Assembly (NCBI GenBank): GCA_002490525.1
Contig: DKUE01000007.1
Coordinates: forward strand, 62,001 to 126,000
Source of the DNA: Ruminococcaceae bacterium UBA7212
GTDB lineage: Bacteria > Bacillota > Clostridia > Oscillospirales > Acutalibacteraceae
Length of the DNA: 64,000 nt
Direction: 5' to 3'
Below the pieces are notes generated by a model that saw only the letters and a list, made by a program, of their open reading frames with translations, had not been told where the DNA came from and did not search any database. Positions 17,288 to 23,717 of this stretch are shown here, piece by piece (position 1 is the stretch's first letter; the number at the start of each line of letters is the position of its first letter). Position numbers and translations under genes: made by a program.

Positions 17288-17311
17288 TAGATAAAATGGA
17301 CTTTTTTCGGA

Positions 17312-17579
17312 TTAATGTTTTTCATTTTCAGGTGGGATAAACTCCAATAAATCGGCAATTTCACAATCTAATCCGGAGCAAATCCGTGCAAGGACATCTA
17401 TATCCAAGCGGGTGACATTGTTATTGCAGTAATGGTTGAGCCGGGTTCTTTGCAGTTCTGCACGGTGGCACAGCTTGCTTTTGCTGAAGGTGACCACGTC
17501 CGAAACTAATGCGGTCCCCTCAACCTTTTTCTTCCGGCAATTTGTTTAAATTAATTCGAATAGAACTGTAAGTGTTCAT
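17312..17579 (-). pseudogene. XRE-family small regulator split by a roughly 37-base insertion
   Basis: An ATG at 17579, preceded by AAGGG, opens MNTYSSIRINLNKLPEEKG and stops at once (TGA, 17520-17522). One base out of frame, the rest of a Cro/C1 HTH domain follows: KSKLCHRAELQRTRLNHY and TRLDIDVLARICSGLDCEIA, ending at 17312. Joined, the two halves give the usual length of about 75 residues for this small HTH family. The extra stretch between them (about 17486-17522) is 37 bases, not a multiple of three, and can fold on itself (GGTTGAGGGGACC against GGTCACCTTC). The downstream half alone could still be made from GTG at 17497 as 61 residues without helix 1. Confidence 0.7.
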
Positions 17580-17674
17580 AAGCTTTCCCTTGCATTATGT
17601 TGCATGCCTGTAAATACAGTATAACTTTGTCGATTCTGTTTTGTAAGTTGTAACATGAAACAGAAGAGCTGGTT

Positions 17675-17708
17675 CAGTAGAGCAGAGACAGATGTCTCTG
17701 CTCTACTG
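17675..17708. repeat. Perfect 34-base palindrome
   Basis: CAGTAGAGCAGAGACA and its exact complement are separated by only two bases. There is no T run on either side, so it is not a usual terminator. It may be a REP-like unit or the processed remnant of an insertion. Confidence 0.8.
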
Positions 17709-17758
17709 TAGTCTGTTACATAGAATAAGCTATACGCACGCTGTGCACCTGCGTAAAT

Positions 17759-17798
17759 CTGTCATTCTGCGCCATGGGCGAAGAATCGTCCATGACAC
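17759..17798 (+). repeat. TGTCATTCTGCGC...GAAGAATC dispersed repeat
   Basis: The core CTGTCATTCTGCGCC followed by GGCGAAGAATC recurs at 31546-31580. Variants occur at 29844-29880 and, inverted, at 23612-23640. All copies are intergenic. Confidence 0.75.
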
Positions 17799-18107
17799 AG
17801 AAGCATTGAAGCGGTTTCAGCGTTCGGCGGTTTTTCGGCAAAATAAAAAAGTGTGCAGCCGAAGCCCCACACCGAAAAACGCATAGCTCCATTTGCTGCG
17901 ACACAAATCGATTTAACAAACACAAGGATGTTAAAAAAGAGCATGCCTTTTTACCAAGAAGTAAAAAACGTTCTTGTATTTGTTTAAATTATTCGATTTA
18001 TGTCGCAAGTTCGGTATAACACCGTCTAAAAGATCCGTCAAGCAACAAATCTATCATTCTGCGAGCGTAGTAGGAATAGTGCTTGCAAGAGCTTGTCATT
18101 CTAAGGC

Positions 18108-18144
18108 AAAGCCCGCTTCTGCAAAAATTGCGGAGGCGGGCTTT
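18108..18144 (-). terminator. Hairpin after the SCP2-domain gene, probable terminator
   Basis: AAAGCCCGC (18108-18116) pairs with GCGGGCTTT (18136-18144), with an inner weaker stem. The U tract is short on both strands, so termination is likely but not certain. Confidence 0.5.
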
Positions 18145-18173
18145 TACAAACAAGGCAAGCAAATGCCGTGCAT

Positions 18174-18497
18174 TTATTTTACAAGCTCTATCAGCGTGAG
18201 CACGGCGCCGGGGTCGCCGTGAATGGCAACTTTGCCCGTGGTATAGGCAATCACGGGATTCAGCTTGCCGTCCAGAATCTTTAAAAGATTGGTCGGCGCA
18301 ACAGTAACGACCGCGCGGTTGTCGTGGTAATCATAGGGCTCCACATTGACCTTGCCGTCCTTTGCCTCAATGTAGAAAACACCTTCTACATTTTTTCCAA
18401 CCAAATTTACCTGAATGGCGAGCGTACCTTCTATCGAAGAAGCGTCCGTATTTGCATATTTTGCCTTTACCTTGGCAACAACCTGTTGATATGTCAT
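18174..18497 (-). CDS. SCP2 sterol-binding-domain protein
   Basis: A 107-residue single-domain cytosolic protein. The pattern GTLAIQVNLVGKNVEGVFYI, then NRAVVTVAPTNLLKILDGKLNP and TGKVAIHGDPGAVLTLIELV is the SCP2 lipid-binding fold: beta-sheet, lid helix, and the TGK(V/I)xxxGD close. Bacterial members bind acyl chains or lipids; the ligand here is unknown. It has its own promoter and a long palindrome in its leader. It is monocistronic. Confidence 0.85.
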   Translation of the reverse strand: MTYQQVVAKVKAKYANTDASSIEGTLAIQVNLVGKNVEGVFYIEAKDGKVNVEPYDYHDNRAVVTVAPTNLLKILDGKLNPVIAYTTGKVAIHGDPGAVLTLIELVK

Positions 18498-18527
18498 AAA
18501 ACATCACCTAACTTCTCAAATTTCAAG

Positions 18528-18549
18528 AAAAGAATTGTACAATTCTTTT
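18528..18549. promoter_or_regulatory. 22-base perfect palindrome in the SCP2 gene leader
   Basis: AAAAGAATTGTACAATTCTTTT is self-complementary and lies between the -10 box and the start codon. It could be an operator or a transcript hairpin. Confidence 0.55.
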
Positions 18550-18558
18550 TCGAAAGAT

Positions 18559-18587
18559 ATTTTAGCACAATCGGCAAGGAACTGCAA
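18559..18587 (-). promoter_or_regulatory. Promoter of the SCP2-domain gene
   Basis: On the minus strand TTGCAG (18582-18587), 17 bases and TAAAAT (18559-18564). Confidence 0.65.
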
Positions 18588-18674
18588 CGCTTTTTTACCG
18601 CAAATAACTTATTTTTTCGACACAGGCTCTTTTCTGCGTTCAGCATAGAGAAACGGAAAATGCGTACCTGCAAT

Positions 18675-19184
18675 TTATTGCGTGCTGTCTTCTTCCACGA
18701 AGCGCCATTTCCCTTTTATGCCGTAAAATTCCGGCCGGCAGTCAAAGGTGCAATCATATTGCAGAATATCCACGGTGGAGTGAAATCCCGAATAGAATAC
18801 GCGGTGCGGAACCCGTTCTTCGGCTCGCTCCCCGTGATTTCTATGCTCTAAGTACAGCGGTAAAATGCGGTCAGAGAAAGGGAAGAGATTCAGCCGTGTG
18901 AAAATAAAAAACAGGCCGAACAGCAGGCAGTTGAGCGCCGTACGTAAATAATCAGGCGTATAAAAACGGTAAAGTGCGGCGAATTTTTGCCGCAGTTTTT
19001 CGCGGTCGTCCATTTGCTCTGCAGCAAGGGCCTGCGCGTCGGCTTCCGCCTGTCCAACCGCGCGGTTTTGCTCGTAGCGTTCTTCCAAATGCGAAAGCAG
19101 CTCGTCTGAAATTTCCGCACGCGTGCGTTTACTGCGAATGCCGCTGCAAACATAATCTATGTAGTCCTGAAAGCGAGATTCCAT
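18675..19184 (-). CDS. Membrane protein with a permease-prefix-like N-terminal domain
   Basis: A 169-residue protein. The start at 19184 (MESRFQDYIDYVCSGI) follows GAAGGGGG. The first 80 residues are a helical domain of the type often fused before ABC permeases and usually paired with PadR genes (SKRTRAEISDELLSHLEERYEQN). One TM helix follows (RTALNCLLFGLFFIFTRLN), then a soluble tail ending in GIKGKWRFVEED. It lies 26 bases downstream of the padR-like gene and is surely co-transcribed. Its role is unknown; in related pairs this protein is part of a membrane-stress or transporter unit controlled by PadR. Confidence 0.7.
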   Translation of the reverse strand: MESRFQDYIDYVCSGIRSKRTRAEISDELLSHLEERYEQNRAVGQAEADAQALAAEQMDDREKLRQKFAALYRFYTPDYLRTALNCLLFGLFFIFTRLNLFPFSDRILPLYLEHRNHGERAEERVPHRVFYSGFHSTVDILQYDCTFDCRPEFYGIKGKWRFVEEDSTQ

Positions 19185-19210
19185 GTTGTTTCCCCCTTCT
19201 GAAACAATGG

Positions 19211-19558
19211 TTAAGCAAGGCTCACCTGTGCGTTGCCCAGCACACGGTTGACCGCGTTTTGATAGGTATCCCACTCCTGTTTCTGTGCGGCAAGTTCTTT
19301 GAGCCCTTTCTCGGTAATTCGGTAGTATTTCCGCTTACGCCCCGTTTCCGTATTTTCGGACCAGTATGCGGTTAAACATTCTTCTTTTTCCAGTGCATGC
19401 AAAATCGGATACAATGTACCCTCATTCATTTGAAACACATTTTCACTCATCAGTTCCACCGTTTTAATGATTTGATAACCGTACATTTCATGTTTAGAAA
19501 GCACTCCCAGCACCAAAAGTCCCGTGCTTCCTTTTGCCAATTCTTTACTGATTCGCAT
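19211..19558 (-). CDS. PadR-family transcriptional repressor
   Basis: A 115-residue winged-helix repressor of the short PadR class. It shows LLVLGVLSKHEMYGYQIIK, NEGTLYPILHALEKEE as recognition region, and a wing with GRKRKYYRITEKG. The ATG at 19558 (MRISKELAKG) is chosen because AAAGGAGC stands upstream; a longer frame would run into the leader. It carries a consensus promoter and a PadR-like operator in its own leader, so it is probably autoregulated with the membrane gene behind it. Confidence 0.92.
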   Translation of the reverse strand: MRISKELAKGSTGLLVLGVLSKHEMYGYQIIKTVELMSENVFQMNEGTLYPILHALEKEECLTAYWSENTETGRKRKYYRITEKGLKELAAQKQEWDTYQNAVNRVLGNAQVSLA

Positions 19559-19620
19559 TTTATAAGCTCCTTTCTGCTGTCGGAAAATACGGTTTCTATT
19601 TCCCGAATACCTTGACCGTC

Positions 19621-19645
19621 TATACACATTTTATATCTATGTATA
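19621..19645. promoter_or_regulatory. Candidate PadR operator
   Basis: TATACACAT (19621-19629) and ATGTATA (19639-19645) form an ACAT-9-ATGT inverted repeat. It lies just downstream of the promoter, in the style of known PadR boxes. Confidence 0.6.
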
Positions 19646-19646
19646 C

Positions 19647-19675
19647 AGTATATCGGAATCGGAAGCATTTGTCAA
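19647..19675 (-). promoter_or_regulatory. Promoter of the padR-like operon
   Basis: On the minus strand TTGACA (19670-19675), 17 bases and TATACT (19647-19652). Confidence 0.85.
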
Positions 19676-19743
19676 GCAAATAATTTCCGGCTGTTTGGGG
19701 CATACTTTTGGCAGGATTCTTTAAAACGGAGAGGAAAGATTTT

Positions 19744-21162
19744 ATGGGACAGCAGGCAATGCGGCCGTTCGGACTGCGCGATAAGTTGGGCTATTTATTC
19801 GGTGATTTCGGCAATGATTTTACCTTTATTTTGTCCACAATGATTCTGATGAAATTTTACACGGACGTTATGGGCGTCAGTGCAGGAATTGTCGGTACGG
19901 TAATGATGATTGCGCGGTTTGCCGATGCGTTCACCGATGTGACGATGGGCAGAATCTGCGACCGCCACAAAGGCAACGCGCAGGGTAAGTTTAAGCCATG
20001 GATTTTGCGGATGTGCGGCCCGGTGGCGGTGTCATCGTTTCTGATTTACCAAAGCGCATTGGCGGGTGCACCGCAGTGGCTGAAAATCGGGTATTTGTTT
20101 GTCACTTATATTTTGTGGGGCTCGGTATTTTACACTTCTATCAATATTCCTTACGGGTCTATGGCATCGGCGATTTCCGGTGAACCCGGCGACCGACAGT
20201 CGCTTTCAACTTTCCGCACCATGGGCGGGATGTTGGCGGGCGCGGTCATCGGCGTCGGTCTGCCGTTGATTGCCTATGAAAAAAACGCCGAAACAGGCAA
20301 AGAAGTTTTGGTCGGCAGCCGAGTTACGCTTGCGGCGGGCATTTTTTCGGTTTTGGCAATTATCTGTTATCTGTTGTGTTACAGTCTCGTGACGGAACGC
20401 GTGCGCGCGCAAGTGTCAGAGGATGTATTTCGGGACAATTCCGTAGGGAAAATGCTGAAAAATGCCGTGCACAACCGGGCACTGATTTCCCTTATTGCCG
20501 CCTCTGTTGTGATGCTGTTGGCACAGCTGACCATGCAGAATATGGCGGGCTATGTTTTCCCCGATTATTATAACAATGCATCGGCACAGTCCGCCTCTAC
20601 CGTCATGATGATGGTCGGTATGGTGGTTGCCGCCTTCATTGCTAAGCCGCTTGCAAAAAAATTCGGTAAGGCGGAGGTCAGTATTGTTTCGAACCTGTTT
20701 GCGGCGGCGGTGTGCGTCGTGATGTTTTTGCTCCGTCCCGAAAATGTTTGGGTGTATGTCGGTCTGCAAATGCTTTGCTGGTTGGGGCTGGGCATCTTCT
20801 CTATGGTCGTATGGGCGCTGATTACGGATGTGATTGATTATTCGGAGCTGAAAAACGGGATTCGGGAGGACGGCTCGGTGTATGCAATGTATTCCTTTGC
20901 CCGCAAATTAGGACAGGCGTTGGCGGCGGGTATGGTCGGCTGGCTTTTGACGGCAATCGGCTATAACGAATCTGCCGCACAGCAGGGCATTGCGCAGACA
21001 GAAAGGGTATTGCGGGGTATATATAATATTTCCACGCTGGTACCGGCTGTCGGATTCACCTTGCTTGCGTTGGTATTGTGGTTTTGGTATCCCCTGCACA
21101 AAAAGCAGGTTGATGCAAATGTGGAAGCACTTCGAAAAAAGCACGGCAGCACAAATAACTGA
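19744..21162 (+). CDS. GPH-family sugar:cation symporter
   Basis: A 472-residue inner-membrane protein of the glycoside-pentoside-hexuronide family with about 12 TM helices. Landmarks are KLGYLFGDFGNDF at the N-terminus, DAFTDVTMGRICDRHKGNAQGKFKPWI in the first loop (given as a landmark, residues about 60-86), and DYSELKNGIREDG in the later loop. The ATG at 19744 follows GGAGAGG; a TTG at 19708 is less likely. It precedes a GH2 glycosidase by 20 bases, so the pair should import and split a beta-galactoside or beta-glucuronide. Confidence 0.93.
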   Translation: MGQQAMRPFGLRDKLGYLFGDFGNDFTFILSTMILMKFYTDVMGVSAGIVGTVMMIARFADAFTDVTMGRICDRHKGNAQGKFKPWILRMCGPVAVSSFLIYQSALAGAPQWLKIGYLFVTYILWGSVFYTSINIPYGSMASAISGEPGDRQSLSTFRTMGGMLAGAVIGVGLPLIAYEKNAETGKEVLVGSRVTLAAGIFSVLAIICYLLCYSLVTERVRAQVSEDVFRDNSVGKMLKNAVHNRALISLIAASVVMLLAQLTMQNMAGYVFPDYYNNASAQSASTVMMMVGMVVAAFIAKPLAKKFGKAEVSIVSNLFAAAVCVVMFLLRPENVWVYVGLQMLCWLGLGIFSMVVWALITDVIDYSELKNGIREDGSVYAMYSFARKLGQALAAGMVGWLLTAIGYNESAAQQGIAQTERVLRGIYNISTLVPAVGFTLLALVLWFWYPLHKKQVDANVEALRKKHGSTNN

Positions 21163-21182
21163 GCAGTTAACGGAGGTATTTT

Positions 21183-23420
21183 ATGAGACAGGTCATCAAT
21201 TTGAACCGAAACTGGGCGTTTTCCAAAGAGGCATCGGAACTGCCGCAGGCATTTCCGAAAAACTGGGTGCTTGTCCATTTGCCGCACACCTGGAATGCGA
21301 TTGACGGGCAGGACGGCGGCAACGATTACTACCGAGGCACTTGTTATTATGCAAAGCAGCTTTTGAAATCCGAACTGCCCGAGGCGGCGCAGTATTATTT
21401 GGAATTTTGCGGCGCAAATTCGTCTGCGCAGGTATATTGGAACGGCAAATGCATCGGCGTGCACGATGGCGGATATTCAACATTTCGTGTGAAAATTCCC
21501 GAAGCCTTGCAGGAGGAAAACCTGCTGGTTGTTGCTGTGGACAACAGCGAAAACGAAACAGTATATCCGCAAATGGCGGACTTTACCTTTTACGGCGGAC
21601 TGTACCGCACGGTGAATCTGATTGCCGTGCCTGAAACGCATTTCGACCTTGACTACTGCGGCAGCAGCGGGATTGCCGTTACACCGACGGTGCAGGGTGA
21701 AAGCGCGCAGGTACGTGTGCAGGTATTCTTAAATTCCGTAAAAAGGGGACAGTCCCTTTTTTACGGAATGCAGGACAGTGAAGGCAATACTGTTGGCGAA
21801 GCGGTTTGTGCTGCTGACTGTACCGAGGTTATGCTGGAAATTCCAAAGGTACACCTTTGGCACGGGCGGAAAGACCCGTACCTTTATACCGCATTTGTCG
21901 AATTGCGCGAAAACGGCGAGGTGCTTGACTACGTATCAGCGCGTTTCGGCTGCCGCAGTTTTCGAATTGATTCCGAAAAAGGCTTCATTCTCAACGGCGA
22001 GCCGTATCCTTTACGCGGCGTTTCCCGCCATCAAGACCGTTGGGGTGTTGGCAATGCGATTTCCCATGAACATCATAAAGAAGATATGGATTTGATTTGT
22101 GAGCTGGGTGCTACGACTGTCCGATTGGCACATTATCAGCACGACCGATATTTTTATGACCTTTGTGACGAACGGGGCTTGGTCGTCTGGGCGGAAATTC
22201 CGTATATTTCCAAGCATATGCCGAAGGCAAACGAAAATGCCGAAGCACAGCTTCGCGAGTTAATCGTACAGAATTATAACCATCCGAGCATCGTGGTCTG
22301 GGGGCTTTCCAACGAAATTACTATGAATGGTTCTGATGCCGATTTGCTGGAGACCCACAGGCGCTTAAATGCCTTGGCGCACGAATTAGACCCAACGCGC
22401 TTGACAACGGTTGCCGTTGTGTCGATGTGCGATATACATGATCCGTATATACAAATTCCGAATGTGATTTCTTATAACCACTATTTTGGTTGGTACGGCG
22501 GTGACACAGCCATGAACGGCCCGTGGTTGGACCGCTTTCATGAAACCTTTCCCAATTTGCCTATCGGTGTGAGTGAATACGGCTGTGAGGGCTTAGACTG
22601 GCATACCTCAGACCCGGTGCAGGGCGATTATACCGAAGAGTACCAGGCCTATTACCATGAAGAGCTGATTAAACAGCTCTTCACAAGACCGTATCTGTGG
22701 GCTACGCACGTGTGGAATATGTTTGACTTCGGTGCGGACGCACGCGGTGAGGGCGGTGAAAACGGGCAAAATCACAAGGGGCTTGTCACGTTTGACCGAA
22801 AGTACAAAAAAGATGCGTTTTATGCCTACAAAGCATGGCTGTCCGATGAGCCGTTTGTGCACATCTGCGGCAAACGCTATGCCGAACGCGCCGAGGAAGT
22901 GACCAAAGTCACGGTGTATTCGAATTTACCGACGGTCGAGCTGTTCCGAAACGGAGAGAGCTTAGGACGGCAGACAAGCGCAGAGCACTTTTTTTACTTC
23001 GATGTGCCGAACCTCGGTGAGTCACATTTGGAAGCCGTTGCAGGCGAGGTCACAGACGGCTTCGTGCTTCGAAAGGTCGATATCTTTCCCGAAAAATACC
23101 GTCTGAAAGAAAAAGGTGCGGTGCTCAACTGGTTTGACATCACCGCACCTGAGGGGTACTTTTCCCTGCACGATAAAATCAGCGATATTTTGGAAACAGA
23201 TGCAGGCAAGCAGTTGTTTTTATCGTTTGCCGAGAGACTGAACCGTAAAAGTAAGGGAGAAAAAATTGCAGGCTTTACCGTGGAGGCGGATATGCTCAAA
23301 ATGCTTGGGGGCTTCACCGTTCTGCGGCTGACCAATTTACTCGGCACGGCGGGTGTAAGCTTAACAAAAGACGACTTGCTGTCACTCAACAGTCAGCTGA
23401 ATCAGATAGCAAAACCGTAG
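21183..23420 (+). CDS. GH2 beta-galactosidase/beta-glucuronidase-type enzyme
   Basis: A 745-residue enzyme without signal peptide. It has an N-terminal jelly-roll domain (LPHTWNAIDGQDGGNDYYRG; FYGGLYRTVNL), an Ig-like domain, and a TIM barrel with acid/base Glu378 in VVWGLSNEIT and nucleophile Glu465 in IGVSEYGCEG. A DUF4982-like tail (VTVYSNLPTVELFRNGESLG) and a helical C-terminus of about 110 residues follow. GGAGG precedes the start. It is cytosolic and acts on sugar taken up by the GPH symporter just upstream. Its exact sugar specificity is not readable. A 37-base DNA palindrome lies inside the Ig-like domain at residues about 184-196. Confidence 0.9.
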   Translation: MRQVINLNRNWAFSKEASELPQAFPKNWVLVHLPHTWNAIDGQDGGNDYYRGTCYYAKQLLKSELPEAAQYYLEFCGANSSAQVYWNGKCIGVHDGGYSTFRVKIPEALQEENLLVVAVDNSENETVYPQMADFTFYGGLYRTVNLIAVPETHFDLDYCGSSGIAVTPTVQGESAQVRVQVFLNSVKRGQSLFYGMQDSEGNTVGEAVCAADCTEVMLEIPKVHLWHGRKDPYLYTAFVELRENGEVLDYVSARFGCRSFRIDSEKGFILNGEPYPLRGVSRHQDRWGVGNAISHEHHKEDMDLICELGATTVRLAHYQHDRYFYDLCDERGLVVWAEIPYISKHMPKANENAEAQLRELIVQNYNHPSIVVWGLSNEITMNGSDADLLETHRRLNALAHELDPTRLTTVAVVSMCDIHDPYIQIPNVISYNHYFGWYGGDTAMNGPWLDRFHETFPNLPIGVSEYGCEGLDWHTSDPVQGDYTEEYQAYYHEELIKQLFTRPYLWATHVWNMFDFGADARGEGGENGQNHKGLVTFDRKYKKDAFYAYKAWLSDEPFVHICGKRYAERAEEVTKVTVYSNLPTVELFRNGESLGRQTSAEHFFYFDVPNLGESHLEAVAGEVTDGFVLRKVDIFPEKYRLKEKGAVLNWFDITAPEGYFSLHDKISDILETDAGKQLFLSFAERLNRKSKGEKIAGFTVEADMLKMLGGFTVLRLTNLLGTAGVSLTKDDLLSLNSQLNQIAKP
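21733..21769. repeat. 37-base palindrome inside the GH2 gene
   Basis: The arms ATTCCGTAAAAAGGGGAC and its complement match at 17 of 18 bases around a central A. The sequence is in frame and stays open. It resembles stand-alone GGGGACAGTCCC hairpins seen in many bacterial genomes. Confidence 0.75.
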
Positions 23421-23429
23421 GGGCACTTG

Positions 23430-23640
23430 CCTCCCTTGTCAAAGGGAGGTGGACACGGCGTAGCCGTGACGGAGGGATTCATTGCCCGCGGCGTTTTGCA
23501 CAGGCCAACGGGGAGGCAAAGACCTCGTAGGGGCGATTCACGAATCGCCCGAAAACGGACAGCCGCGAGGGCTGTCCCTACGGTATGCGAATCAATGTAT
23601 TGTGTGCTGTATGAGATTCTTCGCTTCGCTCCGAATGACA
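23430..23640. repeat. Cluster of dispersed palindromic repeats
   Basis: Five units stand in a row: CCTCCCTT/AAGGGAGG (23430-23449), CACGGCG/CCGTG (23454-23468), GGGGCGATTC/GAATCGCCC (23530-23550), GGACAGCC/GGCTGTCC (23557-23577), and an inverted copy of the TGTCATTCTG family (23612-23640). It fills the gap of roughly 300 bases between the GH2 gene and the convergent ABC permease. No gene is seen there. Confidence 0.8.
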
Positions 23641-23654
23641 ACATCACACAAAAA

Positions 23655-23690
23655 TGCCCCCGCTTAAGCGTAAAATCTTAAGCGGGGGCA
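23655..23690 (-). terminator. Terminator of the ABC transporter operon
   Basis: A 14-bp stem TGCCCCCGCTTAAG (23655-23668 with 23677-23690) is followed on the minus strand by TTTTT. Confidence 0.9.
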
Positions 23691-23717
23691 TCCATTTTAT
23701 TTTACCGTGCCGAATTA

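Larger units (their letters stand above)
16946..17311. other. Intergenic region with a terminator and an inverted-repeat element
   Basis: No convincing protein gene. It contains the uxaC terminator, a 189-bp element bounded by 23-base inverted repeats, and a strong leftward promoter with a palindromic operator (listed separately). Confidence 0.7.
17580..18173. other. Long gap without genes, rich in hairpins and repeats
   Basis: These 594 bases hold a 34-base palindrome (17675-17708), two copies of the TGTCATTCTG repeat family (17759-17798 and a poor one near 18055-18106) and a hairpin near 18108-18144. Open frames here are short, lack ribosome binding sites and have no recognisable domains. 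Confidence 0.7.

Noticed and set aside
18675..19184. Frameshift in the permease-prefix-like gene
   Set aside because: The tail after the TM helix looks unusual, but the frame stays open to a natural stop with a sensible composition, so I treat it as intact.
23430..23640. CRISPR-like array
   Set aside because: The repeated units are different palindromes, not one direct repeat with regular spacers, and no cas gene is near.
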